Below, one piece after another: positions 52,266 through 61,396 of a stretch of DNA of 64,000 nucleotides. Source of the DNA: Rhodonellum psychrophilum GCM71 = DSM 17998 (lineage in GTDB: Bacteria; Bacteroidota; Bacteroidia; Cytophagales; Cyclobacteriaceae); the NCBI RefSeq assembly GCF_000381545.1, contig NZ_KB906685.1, forward strand, positions 62,001 through 126,000, in the 5' to 3' direction. A model generated the notes under the pieces. The model searched no databases. It had not been told where the DNA came from and saw nothing but the letters and a program-made list of their open reading frames with translations. The position numbers were made by a program, and so were the translations under genes. Within the stretch, counting starts at the first letter, position 1. Every line of letters begins with the position of its first letter.

Positions 52266-53894
52266 TTAAGTCTGAATAATCCCGACATTAAATCGCTCAT
52301 TGATAGGGGAATGGTTGGCAGCCTCTATTCCAGTACTGATGATTTTCCTTGTTTCCAAGGGGTCAATCACGCCATCCACCCAAAGTCGCGCAGCCGCATA
52401 GTAAGGGCTCAATTCTTCATTGTATTTGTCAGTGATTTCTTTCAGCAAAAGCTCCTCGTCTTCGGGAGAAATGATTTGATCGGTTTTTTTCAGGGAAGCT
52501 ACTTTGATCTGTAGCAAGGTCTTGGCTGCTGCTGCCCCACTCATGACGGCCATTTGGGCCGTTGGCCAACTGAAAATCAACCTTGGGTCATAGGCTTTTC
52601 CACACATCGCATAGTTGCCTGCTCCATAAGAATTGCCTAAAATAAAAGTGAATTTGGGTACAACGGAATTGGCCATGGCATTTACCATTTTCGCACCATC
52701 CTTGATGATTCCACCATGTTCGGCCTTGCTTCCGACCATGAATCCACTCACATCTTGGAGAAAAACCAAAGGGATTTTGCGTTGGTTACAATTCATGATA
52801 AATCGAGCAGCCTTATCGGCCGAGTCCGAATAAATCACACCGCCCATCTGCATTTCGCCTTTCTTGGTCTTCACCATTTTGCGCTGGTTGGCGATGATGC
52901 CTACCGCCCAGCCATCGATCCTGGCAGTGGTACAGATGATGGTTTTGCCGTAGTCCTTTTTGTATTCATCATGCTCGGAGCCATCCACCAATCGTGAAAT
53001 AACCTCAAGCATGTCATATGGTTTTACCCGATCAACTGGGAAAATACCGTACAATTCCTTTTCGTTTTTTTCTGGTACTTTGCTTTCTTTTCTGTCAAAT
53101 CCAGCAACCTCCGTTGCCCCAATTTTATCAAAAATCCTTTTGATGGCATCCAGACATTCTTCATCCGTATCGAATTTATTGTCTGTGACGCCGGATATTT
53201 CACAGTGGGTAGTGGCTCCTCCCAAGGTTTCGTTGTCTACAGATTCCCCGATGGCTGCTTTTACCAAATAGGAGCCCGCCAAAAATATGGAACCAGTCTT
53301 GTCCACGATCATGGCTTCATCAGACATAATCGGAAGATAAGCCCCACCTGCCACACAGCTTCCCATAATGGCGGATACCTGGACGATTCCCATCGCAGAC
53401 ATTTTTGCATTGTTTCGGAATTGTCTCCCGAAGTGTTCTTTGTCCGGGAAAATCTCGTTTTGCATGGGTAGAAAAACACCGGCACTATCGACCAGGTAGA
53501 TGACAGGCAAGCGGTTTTCCATGGCGATTTCCTGGGCCCTTAGGTTTTTTTTGGCTGTCATGGGAAACCATGCTCCGGCCTTGACGGTCGCATCGTTGGC
53601 CACGATCATACACATCTTGCCACTCACCCGACCTATGCCCGTGATCACGCCCGCAGAAGGGCATCCCCCTTCTTCCAGGTACATTTTATCTGCCGCAAAT
53701 GCGCCGATTTCAATAAAATCAGAATTCGGATCGATGAGGTAATCGATTCTTTCGCGAGCGGTAAGTTTGCCTTTTTCGTGCTCTTTCGCGATTCGTTTCT
53801 CGCCCCCGCCTAATTTGACCTGTTGGAATTTTTTGTTGAGTTGAAAAAGCAATTGTTTGTTTTGGTCCTCGTTTTTATTGAATTCAATATCCAT
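52266..53894 (-). CDS. Acyl-CoA carboxylase, carboxyltransferase beta subunit (methylcrotonyl-CoA carboxylase-like)
   Basis: 542 residues, full length for the MCC/PCC beta type. KGKLTARERIDYLIDP, MGSCVAGGAYLPIMSD, GGATTHCEISGVTD, FLQDVSGFMVGSKAEHGG and ILGNSYGAGNYAMCGKAYDP, the last two forming the acyl-CoA and biotin sites. The pattern fits the methylcrotonyl or geranyl-CoA branch used in leucine breakdown. The biotin carboxylase alpha subunit is not in the window. Confidence 0.92.
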   Translation of the reverse strand: MDIEFNKNEDQNKQLLFQLNKKFQQVKLGGGEKRIAKEHEKGKLTARERIDYLIDPNSDFIEIGAFAADKMYLEEGGCPSAGVITGIGRVSGKMCMIVANDATVKAGAWFPMTAKKNLRAQEIAMENRLPVIYLVDSAGVFLPMQNEIFPDKEHFGRQFRNNAKMSAMGIVQVSAIMGSCVAGGAYLPIMSDEAMIVDKTGSIFLAGSYLVKAAIGESVDNETLGGATTHCEISGVTDNKFDTDEECLDAIKRIFDKIGATEVAGFDRKESKVPEKNEKELYGIFPVDRVKPYDMLEVISRLVDGSEHDEYKKDYGKTIICTTARIDGWAVGIIANQRKMVKTKKGEMQMGGVIYSDSADKAARFIMNCNQRKIPLVFLQDVSGFMVGSKAEHGGIIKDGAKMVNAMANSVVPKFTFILGNSYGAGNYAMCGKAYDPRLIFSWPTAQMAVMSGAAAAKTLLQIKVASLKKTDQIISPEDEELLLKEITDKYNEELSPYYAAARLWVDGVIDPLETRKIISTGIEAANHSPINERFNVGIIQT

Positions 53895-54032
53895 TGGATT
53901 TATTTGGGTTTAGTTCTCTTCAGTCCGCTAAAATAAACTAATTTAAACCGTAAGAAAAAAAAGAGGCCTTTTAACATCGCCTTGACCCAAAAATTAAATC
54001 TGAAACATGCATTTGGTTTCCTGCTGGGTGTT
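53895..54032. other. Short leader of the carboxylase gene
   Basis: Minus-strand promoter region by position; it holds nothing recognisable beyond an A-run near 53955. Together with the following repeat and hairpins it makes a gene-free stretch of about 400 bp. Confidence 0.3.
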
Positions 54033-54145
54033 GCAACCGGAAGGAAATCAGACTATTGATGGGACAAGACCCGATGCCGATAAGGTGAAGTCAAAAACAG
54101 GCAACAAAGACTGATTGTGAAGCAATTTGCGGCTGGAATGGAATT
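54033..54145. repeat. Degenerate dispersed intergenic repeat, copy 2
   Basis: Matches 20243-20352 in the same orientation: AACCGGAAGGAAATCAGACTA, GGTGAAGTCAAAAACAG, ACTGATTGTGAAGCAATTT and GGCTGGAATGGAATT have counterparts in the other copy. It carries no ORF and lies between the carboxylase gene and the two hairpins that follow the amidase gene. Confidence 0.5.
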
Positions 54146-54170
54146 AAGAAGGCATCACACGGGGAAAAGC

Positions 54171-54209
54171 GGATCACTTGGAAGAAGCCTTGGTTTTACC
54201 AAGTGATCC
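54171..54209. repeat. 11-bp inverted repeat
   Basis: GGATCACTTGG (54171-54181) and CCAAGTGATCC (54199-54209), perfect arms with a 17-nt loop, 4 nt before the terminator hairpin. No T-run, so a second structural element rather than a classical terminator. Confidence 0.6.
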
Positions 54210-54213
54210 ATAA

Positions 54214-54268
54214 AAAAAGCAGCCTCCATTTGTCAAGCTGAATACTTGTCAAATGGAGGCTGCTTTTT
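54214..54268 (-). terminator. Strong bidirectional Rho-independent terminator
   Basis: 19-bp perfect outer stem (AAAAAGCAGCCTCCATTTG, 54214-54232, with its complement 54250-54268) and an inner CAAG/CTTG stem, with A-run on one side and T-run on the other. It ends the minus-strand amidase transcript, 26 nt after its stop. Confidence 0.92.
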
Positions 54269-54293
54269 ACTCCGTTGATTCACGTTTCCATCC

Positions 54294-55094
54294 TTACATG
54301 GATTCAATTTCTTCCTTGTAGGCTTTGATGGAGCGAAAGATCGCCGAAGAAAGATAGGTTTGTCCATCACTGCTGTTGAGGTATTTCTCTTCTCCTGCAT
54401 TGGAAAGAAAACCGATTTCCACAAGTACGCTCGGCATGCTGGTGGTCCAAAGAACGTAAAAAGGAGCTTGTTTCACACCTCTGCTGTGTCTGTTGACACG
54501 GTTGGTGAAATCATCTTCCAATTTTGAGGCCAAGGAAATGCTCCCTGCAAAATATGCCTTCTGCATCAAGTTGAACATCATATAAGACTCAGGAGAGGAA
54601 GGGTCAAAACCCTCGTAGTTTTCTTTGTAATCATCTTCCAATAGAATCACAGCATTCTCTCGTTTTACGATATCAAAGTTGGCTTCCATGTTTTTGTTTC
54701 CCATCACAAAAGTCTCTGTCCCAAAAACAGTTCGGTTTGTTGCAGCGTTGCAATGGATGGAAATAAATAGGTCGGCTTTGTTGCGGTTGGCGATATTGGA
54801 CCGCTCTTTCAATTCCAAAAAGACATCTGTTTTTCTGGTGTAAATCACTTCCACTCCAGGCAGCATTTCTTCGACATATTTTCCCACTTGGAGGGCTACT
54901 TTGAGCGCTACGTCTTTTTCCTTGGAAATGTACCCTACGGTGCCAGGATCCTTGCCGCCGTGTCCTGCATCGATGACAACCCGTTTGAGCCGAAACTCAG
55001 GCGCCCTTGATCCAGTGGGGACAAATCCAGTAAATAATAGTGAAGTAGTCAATAATGAAATAAGGAGAATATTTTTAACTTTGGTGCGTTCCAT
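54294..55094 (-). CDS. N-acetylmuramoyl-L-alanine amidase (Amidase_3)
   Basis: About 266 residues from ATG (complement 55092-55094), giving a signal peptide (KNILLISLLTTSLLFTGFVP); a longer frame to 55157 is in the divergent promoter. Zinc-amidase motifs: VVIDAGHGGKDPGT (His), the Glu ligand expected in VALKVALQVGKYVEEM-like position is not obvious, ADLFISIHCNAA (His), and PSVLVEIGFLSNAGEEKYL (catalytic Glu). Cleaves the amide between MurNAc and peptide in the periplasm. Divergent from lptD, sharing a 66-bp spacer. Confidence 0.9.
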   Translation of the reverse strand: MERTKVKNILLISLLTTSLLFTGFVPTGSRAPEFRLKRVVIDAGHGGKDPGTVGYISKEKDVALKVALQVGKYVEEMLPGVEVIYTRKTDVFLELKERSNIANRNKADLFISIHCNAATNRTVFGTETFVMGNKNMEANFDIVKRENAVILLEDDYKENYEGFDPSSPESYMMFNLMQKAYFAGSISLASKLEDDFTNRVNRHSRGVKQAPFYVLWTTSMPSVLVEIGFLSNAGEEKYLNSSDGQTYLSSAIFRSIKAYKEEIESM

Positions 55095-55160
55095 ACAGGT
55101 TAATAAGATTAACTTTGCTCGAGCTAAATTATAAATTTTTAAACAAATATAAATCAATCA

Positions 55161-57920
55161 GTGCGGAATAAAGGGCTCCATTTTCTTTCCATTATCATCT
55201 TTTGGGCCCTGCCCAGTTTAGTTTTCTCCCAACAAAGGAGCAAAAGAGTGGTGGAAAAACAGATTGTCGCTCCAGATACTGTTTTGAACACCAAGCCCTT
55301 GCTTTCTGCGGAGATGGATTCTCTCCTTTTGTCTCGACAAGATTCGATTCCTCTATCCGACACTACAAATGTAGTGCCGCGCGGGGAAATTCAAACCGAA
55401 ATTAATTATTATGGAGAAGACAGTATCATAACGGACTTCACAGTCAACAAAGTATATCTCCACAAAGAGGCCTGGTTTGAGTACGGAAACATTCGTTTGG
55501 AAGCGGATTTGATCATCATCGATTGGGAAAAAAGTGAATTGTTTGCCTCCGGAGTGACGGATTCTCTTGGTAGTATCACGGGAAATCCGATTTTCAAGGA
55601 AGGAAATACCACTTATGAAATCCGCAAAGAGATGCGGTACAATTTTAAAACCCAAAAAGCCATCATCAAGGATGTGGTTACCGAACAGCAAGACGGACTT
55701 TTAAGAGGCGAAACCATCAAAAAAGGGCAAGATGGGAGTATTTATATGGATCATGGGTATTATACGACCTGCAATCTAGAAGAACCCCATTGGCATATCA
55801 GTGCAGCGAAAATAAAATCCATCAGAGGAAAAAAAGTCGTCACCGGCCCATTCAACCTTTATTTCAACGACATTCCAACTCCGATTGGACTTCCTTTTGG
55901 CATGATACCGGATACGCCCGAGGAGAAAGCTTCTGGGATAGTATTTCCATCCTATGGACAGGAACAGGTAAGAGGATTGGTGCTTAGGGATTTTGGATAT
56001 TATTTTGCCTTCAATGATTTCGTCCACACCCGATTGACCGGAGATGTTTATTCAAAAGGGGGTTACGGTGTCAAGGCCGCTACGATCTATAAAAAGAGAT
56101 ACCGGTACAACGGTGGCTTCAATGTTGATTTCCAGAAATTCAAAAGTCCCGAAACTGAATTGAATCCCCTGGATTACAATACTTTCTGGGTCAATTGGCA
56201 GCATACTCCCGAAAGTAGGGGGAATTCCAGATTCTCGGCATCTGTCAATGCAGGAACGACCAATTACAACAACGTGGTCATCAATCCAACCAGCTTTGTG
56301 AACAACGTTCGTTCTGAATTCGCGTCAAACATCGCTTACAGCAAAACTTTTACCGGTACGCCTTTTAGCATGTCAGCCAATCTCAGGCATTCCCAAAATG
56401 TGCAAACCAATGAAGTCAATTTGATATTGCCGGATATTGCGATCAACATGAATAGGCAAAATCCTTTTCAAAATGTCAAATTTGAGCCGCTGAAAACCCT
56501 GAACATTGCCTGGAATTTCAATCTACAAAATTCGATCAACAACAGGATTACAGCACCCTTTGGTGTCCAAAATGAGGTGCTTCAGATCGGCCAGAACATC
56601 AATACCCAGCAGGATATTTTGCCTTTTACGCTTGCCAATCTGCCTCAACTGCTCAAGGACGCCAACAATGGCGCCAAAAACACAATTCCTCTTTCCTCTA
56701 ATTTCACCCTTTTCAAATATTTTACCGGAACGGCCTCGGTGAACTATACCGAGCTTTGGTACACAGAAAAGATCAATTTTTATTTTAACCCAGCTGAAAA
56801 CAGGGTTGATCGGATTCTTGAAAGTGGTTTCAATAGGGTAGGTTTTTACAGTTCTTCCTTTGCTCTGAATACCAACGTTTATGGTTTTTATAATTTCAAG
56901 AAGAATAAAAAAATAGAAGCGATCAGGCATCACATGAATCCTTCATTCGGATTTACCTATACACCTGATTTTTCCAATCCAGCTTTTGGGTATTATCAGC
57001 AGGTTCAAGTGGATAGTTCAGGAAGGTCTCAGGTTTTTTCCAGACACCAAGGTTTTATTTTCGGCGGGGCGCCATTGGGTGAATCAAGGTCCCTGAGCAT
57101 CAATGTGAGAAACGTATTGGAGGCAAAAATAAAAACAGAAAGCGATACCGCTGCTCTGAGTACCAAGAAAATCCCCTTGTTGCAGACCTTGAATTTTTCC
57201 ACAAACTATAATTTCGCCGCGGATTCATTCCAACTCGCTCCGATTAACTTCAATACGAGAACTTCCTTTTTCGACAATAAACTGTCAGTCAACCTTTCCA
57301 CCACCTTGGATCCGTATTCCGAGATTTCCACCACCAATCCAGAAACAGGTAGAGTTACCACGCGAAGGTTAAATCAATTGGCTTGGAAAAATGGACAGGG
57401 CATCGGGAGGTTGCGGAATGCCAACCTTAACCTAAACGGGAGTATCAATCCTAGCAATTCCACAAGAGGGCCAGGCGAGGTTAGGGATGATATCACCAAT
57501 GATTTTCTCCAACAAGGAGGTCAGATGAATGAGTTCGTGGAAAATGAAATTTCCAGGATCGTGGCAGATCCTAGCCAATACATCGATTGGGATATCCCGT
57601 GGAATCTGAGTTTTGGGTACAATATCAGTTACAATAGGCAATCCACAGGTGTTTCCAATATCACCCAAGCCATCAACATGAGCGGAGATTTGAGTCTTTC
57701 TGAAAAATGGAAGATAAATTTCAATGCGGGATTTGATTTTTCGACTGCTCAGATCACGCAGACCATGATCGGGATCGCGCGTGACCTCCATTGCTGGCAG
57801 ATGAACGTGAACTGGATTCCATTCGGTAGGTTCACTTCGTATAATGTTGACATTCGTGTAAAATCCGCTATTCTACAGGATCTGAAGGTGTCCAGAAGAA
57901 GATCATTCTTTGATCGTTAA
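55161..57920 (+). CDS. LPS-assembly outer-membrane protein, LptD/OstA-like (Bacteroidota type)
   Basis: 919 residues. Start is a GTG at 55161; signal peptide with SIIIFWALPSLVFSQ. N-terminal OstA-like beta-jelly-roll (about 85-230: VYLHKEAWFEYGNIRLEADL, GLLRGETIKKGQDGSIYMDH, YTTCNLEEPHWHI). A long beta-barrel follows with many alternating strands, and an aromatic/charged end (VSRRRSFFDR). The Cys in YYTTCN and another in the C-terminal DLHCWQ could pair. LptD puts LPS into the outer leaflet. Confidence 0.88.
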   Translation: MRNKGLHFLSIIIFWALPSLVFSQQRSKRVVEKQIVAPDTVLNTKPLLSAEMDSLLLSRQDSIPLSDTTNVVPRGEIQTEINYYGEDSIITDFTVNKVYLHKEAWFEYGNIRLEADLIIIDWEKSELFASGVTDSLGSITGNPIFKEGNTTYEIRKEMRYNFKTQKAIIKDVVTEQQDGLLRGETIKKGQDGSIYMDHGYYTTCNLEEPHWHISAAKIKSIRGKKVVTGPFNLYFNDIPTPIGLPFGMIPDTPEEKASGIVFPSYGQEQVRGLVLRDFGYYFAFNDFVHTRLTGDVYSKGGYGVKAATIYKKRYRYNGGFNVDFQKFKSPETELNPLDYNTFWVNWQHTPESRGNSRFSASVNAGTTNYNNVVINPTSFVNNVRSEFASNIAYSKTFTGTPFSMSANLRHSQNVQTNEVNLILPDIAINMNRQNPFQNVKFEPLKTLNIAWNFNLQNSINNRITAPFGVQNEVLQIGQNINTQQDILPFTLANLPQLLKDANNGAKNTIPLSSNFTLFKYFTGTASVNYTELWYTEKINFYFNPAENRVDRILESGFNRVGFYSSSFALNTNVYGFYNFKKNKKIEAIRHHMNPSFGFTYTPDFSNPAFGYYQQVQVDSSGRSQVFSRHQGFIFGGAPLGESRSLSINVRNVLEAKIKTESDTAALSTKKIPLLQTLNFSTNYNFAADSFQLAPINFNTRTSFFDNKLSVNLSTTLDPYSEISTTNPETGRVTTRRLNQLAWKNGQGIGRLRNANLNLNGSINPSNSTRGPGEVRDDITNDFLQQGGQMNEFVENEISRIVADPSQYIDWDIPWNLSFGYNISYNRQSTGVSNITQAINMSGDLSLSEKWKINFNAGFDFSTAQITQTMIGIARDLHCWQMNVNWIPFGRFTSYNVDIRVKSAILQDLKVSRRRSFFDR

Positions 57921-57979
57921 TGCGGATTTGGCTTTCTTTTTATTTGTCTTTTTGCTTTAAGAAAAACAATGCCATTTCA

Positions 57980-59194
57980 TTAGATTTTCGATCGGCTTAG
58001 CGGCATGGTCATGCACCTTGGACCACCCAGTCCCCGTGAAAGTTCGGAGGAGGGGATTTCCAAAACCTCTACCCCCATGTCCCTAAGAGCTCGATTGGTG
58101 TAAATGTTCCTGTTGTAGGAAATAACACGCCTTGGTCCGATGGCAAATACGTTCGCCCCATCAAACCACTGTTCCCGCATGGCATAATCCGGGTTCCCGT
58201 CAGCGGTATGGAGGATTTCCAGATGCGGGATTTCCCTTTCCAAAACCGTCAAAAGGGATTCATTCAAGATTTGTCTTTTGATATGGACTTTGTCATCTTG
58301 AATCTCTTTCAAGGTGTAAAGCGATGTTTGCAACACCGCATTCAAAGCATCGGGATAAGTGAGGACCAAGTTTTCATCTAGAATTGTGAAAACGGTATCC
58401 AAGTGCATGTATTGCCGTTTTTTTGGCAAATGAACCTCGTAAACCCTTTCTACTGTTCCTTCCGCCAAAAGAGATTTTGCGACATGGTAAATCGCTTTCT
58501 CGTCGGTACGCTCAGAATTCCCGATGGCAACCGCTTTTTTGGAAAGGACAATTATGTCACCGCCTTCGATACTGGCGGGGTTTTCATGTCCGTTGATAGG
58601 GAAAACCCGATTGACATGGTCCTTGAATTCCGGATGGTTTTCAAAAATGGTTCTGAGCAAATCTGCTTCGCGTTTTCTGCCCTCCATTTTCATACTCGAA
58701 AAGACCACTCCTCCCGGCGTCAATGCAATCGGATCCCTTTGGAAATAAAGATTGGGACTTGGAGGGATGATGAAGGCATAATCCAACAATTCCGTCCGCT
58801 GCAAGTTTGGGATTTTCTTTTTGAGTTCATGCACTTTGACTCCAGCAGTCAGCGCTGTGGCACATTCTGCGGTCGACAATCTCCCCAATATTTCATCTGA
58901 AAGATGAGACATTCCTGATTTGGAAAGGGCATCCTTCATTAGATTTTCCAATATGACCTTGTCTGAAATTACCTGCATCAAGAGTTCTCTTAAGCGATAT
59001 ACCGTTGCTCCCGTGCTGTGTTTGATAAGATCGGTGAAAACATCATGTTCTCTTTGCATCGCCTCCAAATAGGGGACATCCTCAAAAAGAAGCATGCTTT
59101 TGTTATAGGGTGTCAATCTGTCTATTTCTTTTCCTGGACGGTGCATCAGCACGGCCTTTAAGGTTCCAAATTCAGAGTTGAGGCGAAGATTCAT
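57980..59194 (-). CDS. arcA: Arginine deiminase
   Basis: 404 residues, full length. All motifs are present: LMHRPGKEIDRLTPYN, LYFQRDP (Arg/Asp of the active site), ASIEGGDIIV, YMHLDTVFTI (His/Asp) and the nucleophile Cys in GGPRCMTMPLSR. Converts arginine to citrulline and ammonia. The usual partners (ornithine carbamoyltransferase, carbamate kinase) are not nearby, so this is a solitary gene. A 15-bp palindrome lies 36 nt upstream of the start. Confidence 0.95.
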   Translation of the reverse strand: MNLRLNSEFGTLKAVLMHRPGKEIDRLTPYNKSMLLFEDVPYLEAMQREHDVFTDLIKHSTGATVYRLRELLMQVISDKVILENLMKDALSKSGMSHLSDEILGRLSTAECATALTAGVKVHELKKKIPNLQRTELLDYAFIIPPSPNLYFQRDPIALTPGGVVFSSMKMEGRKREADLLRTIFENHPEFKDHVNRVFPINGHENPASIEGGDIIVLSKKAVAIGNSERTDEKAIYHVAKSLLAEGTVERVYEVHLPKKRQYMHLDTVFTILDENLVLTYPDALNAVLQTSLYTLKEIQDDKVHIKRQILNESLLTVLEREIPHLEILHTADGNPDYAMREQWFDGANVFAIGPRRVISYNRNIYTNRALRDMGVEVLEIPSSELSRGLGGPRCMTMPLSRSKI

Positions 59195-59230
59195 TTTAAT
59201 AATTTATGGCCGATTGATTAAATAATATTT

Positions 59231-59245
59231 AACAATAATATTGTT
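59231..59245. promoter_or_regulatory. 15-bp palindrome upstream of arginine deiminase
   Basis: AACAATAATATTGTT is a perfect 7+1+7 dyad within the promoter region of the minus-strand arginine deiminase gene. It does not match an ArgR box. It may be an operator, but AT-rich promoter DNA can produce such dyads by chance. Confidence 0.3.
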
Positions 59246-59370
59246 TTTTTATTAATTCAGCAATAATAATCAGGTTTATTTAAAAAATACAGAAAATTGG
59301 TTTCTCGGAACATGCTGGGGAAATACCCGAAATATTCGATAAAGAGTACGAAGAAGAACAAGTTGAATTT

Positions 59371-59407
59371 AAAAAGAAAAACCGGATTTTATCCGGTTTT
59401 TCTTTTT
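59371..59407. terminator. Bidirectional Rho-independent terminator
   Basis: 17-bp perfect stem (AAAAAGAAAAACCGGAT / ATCCGGTTTTTCTTTTT) with a TTT loop and built-in A and T runs. On the minus strand it can end lysS transcription 186 nt after its stop and insulate the arginine deiminase promoter. Confidence 0.88.
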
Positions 59408-59537
59408 ATGAAAATAAGGTGAGGATTTGAAGATTCTTTCAGGGATTCTGTGATTCTAAATTTCAGTCAAAACGCCACTGTTATCCTCCAGTTTTTCTGA
59501 TTTTGAAGTGCCTTCTCCATTTTTGGTGAAGGTCAAG

Positions 59538-59559
59538 TCAGGGCAAAATTTAGCCCTGA
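59538..59559. terminator. Small inverted repeat near the lysS end
   Basis: TCAGGGC / GCCCTGA, 7-bp perfect stem with an 8-nt loop, 34 nt after the lysS stop. No T-run. May assist the stronger terminator at 59371 or protect the mRNA 3' end. The other bases of the 59195-59592 gap hold no gene. Confidence 0.4.
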
Positions 59560-59592
59560 TTTCCTAATTATTTTTCCAGTTTGATTTTGGAC

Positions 59593-61311
59593 TTAGGACA
59601 ACCATTTTTCCACATCCTCTTTGGTAGGGTTAGGGACATCCAGTTTAAGTTTTTTTCTTTTACCGCAGATATCATTGAAAAGCTTGTTGATATCCTGTTC
59701 CTTCAATTGATCGATCGTATGGATATTTAGGTCTCTCAAGGCTGGAATCAATCCCAATGGAATCCCCAAGGCTACATAATCCTCATCGGAAGCAATGTTG
59801 ATCTTTTTCTCCGGCCTCATTTGAGGGAAGAAAAGGACTTCTTGAATGGTGGATTTGTTGGTCAGCATCATGGTCAATCTGTCGATGCCGATGCCAAGTC
59901 CTGAAGTTGGTGGCATTCCGTATTCCAATGCCCTTAAGAAATCTTCATCCATTGCCATCGCTTCGTCATCTCCTCTTGCAGCCAATTTGAGTTGGTCTTC
60001 AAAACGCTCCCGCTGATCGATCGGATCATTCAACTCACTATAGGCATTTGCGATTTCCTTTCCGTTGACAAACAATTCAAAGCGTTCTACCAGTCCTGGT
60101 TCAGTCCTGTGTTTCTTCGCCAAAGGCGTCATCTCTATCGGGTAATCCGTGATATAAGTAGGCTGGATGAGGTGTTCTTCCACCTTGGCCCCGAAGATCT
60201 CATCGATCAATTTTCCTCGACCCATGCTGTCCTCGATTTCTATCCCCATTTCGCCACAAACTGCTCTTAGACCATTCTCGTCCATTTTGCTTACGTCCAC
60301 TCCGGAATATTCTTTGATGGATTCATACATGGTCAATCTCCTGTATGGCCCTTTGAAGTCGATCATCTTGTCTCCCACCGGCACCTCCGTTTTTCCATGG
60401 ATGGACTCGGTGATTTTTTGGATCACATCTTCCACCATTTCCATCATCCAGATATAGTCCTTATAAGCGACATAGATTTCCACGGAAGTAAATTCCGGGT
60501 TGTGGGTACGGTCCATTCCCTCGTTGCGAAACATCTTCCCAAACTCATATACTCCGTCAAATCCACCGACGATCAACCTTTTCAGGTAGAGTTCATTGGC
60601 AATTCTCAAAAACAAAGGCATGTCCAAAGTATTGTGATGGGTATTGAAGGGCTTTGCCGCGGCACCGCCATGTACCGCCTGAAGGATGGGGGTTTCCACT
60701 TCCAACCAGCCGTGATCATCAAAATACCTTCTCATTCCAGAAATGATTTTGGAACGCATTTTAAAAACCTCCTTTACTTCCGGATTGACCGTAAGGTCTA
60801 CATAACGTTGCCTGTAACGCAATTCCGGATCCGTAAAACCATCGTATACGTTGCCTTCCTCATCGCGTTTTACCACAGGCAATGGCTTCAGTGATTTGGA
60901 TAGGATTTTGATTTCCCGGATATGAAGAGAAATCTCACCGGTCTGGGTGGTGAAAACAAAGCCATTGATTCCAATGAAATCACCGATTCCCAACAGTTTT
61001 TTGAAAACCGTATTGTAAAAAGTCTTGTCCTCATCAGGACAGATATCGTCCCTCTTGACATATACTTGAAGCCTTCCGGTGGCATCTTGGATTTCGGCAA
61101 AGGATGCCGAGCCCATGATCCTTCTGCTCATCAGCCTTCCGGCGATGGAGATATTTTGGTATTGGTCGGGATTGTTTGGGTAATTCTTATGGATTTCTTC
61201 CGCAGTGGCATTGATGGGGAAAGATTCTGCCGGGTAGGGGTTGATTCCCAGTTTCATCAAGTCTTCCCTGTCTTTTCTGCGTTCGATTTCCTGTTCGCTT
61301 AATAACTGCAT
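59593..61311 (-). CDS. lysS: Lysyl-tRNA synthetase, class II
   Basis: 572 residues. N-terminal OB-fold (SIAGRLMSRRIMGSASFAE), then class II motifs: motif 1 region VFKMRSKIISGMRRYFDDHG, motif 2 FEFGKMFRNEGMDRTHNPEF-like segment (about 250), and motif 3 GIGIDRLTMMLT (about 490). A C-terminal extension of about 65 residues with a helical LRDLNIHTIDQLKEQDINKL block follows the catalytic domain, a feature of Bacteroidota LysRS. Attaches lysine to its tRNA. Confidence 0.96.
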   Translation of the reverse strand: MQLLSEQEIERRKDREDLMKLGINPYPAESFPINATAEEIHKNYPNNPDQYQNISIAGRLMSRRIMGSASFAEIQDATGRLQVYVKRDDICPDEDKTFYNTVFKKLLGIGDFIGINGFVFTTQTGEISLHIREIKILSKSLKPLPVVKRDEEGNVYDGFTDPELRYRQRYVDLTVNPEVKEVFKMRSKIISGMRRYFDDHGWLEVETPILQAVHGGAAAKPFNTHHNTLDMPLFLRIANELYLKRLIVGGFDGVYEFGKMFRNEGMDRTHNPEFTSVEIYVAYKDYIWMMEMVEDVIQKITESIHGKTEVPVGDKMIDFKGPYRRLTMYESIKEYSGVDVSKMDENGLRAVCGEMGIEIEDSMGRGKLIDEIFGAKVEEHLIQPTYITDYPIEMTPLAKKHRTEPGLVERFELFVNGKEIANAYSELNDPIDQRERFEDQLKLAARGDDEAMAMDEDFLRALEYGMPPTSGLGIGIDRLTMMLTNKSTIQEVLFFPQMRPEKKINIASDEDYVALGIPLGLIPALRDLNIHTIDQLKEQDINKLFNDICGKRKKLKLDVPNPTKEDVEKWLS

Positions 61312-61396
61312 CTTTATGTTTTTCGATTCTAATAAATATTCTCTTAAATTATTTCAGTCTGGTAGGGGAAGTTGAAGCAAATAGCATGAAAGTAAA

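Noticed and set aside
59311-59421. 36-codon ORF between arginine deiminase and lysS
   Set aside because: It runs straight through the 17-bp terminator stem, which explains its Lys/Phe-rich tail.
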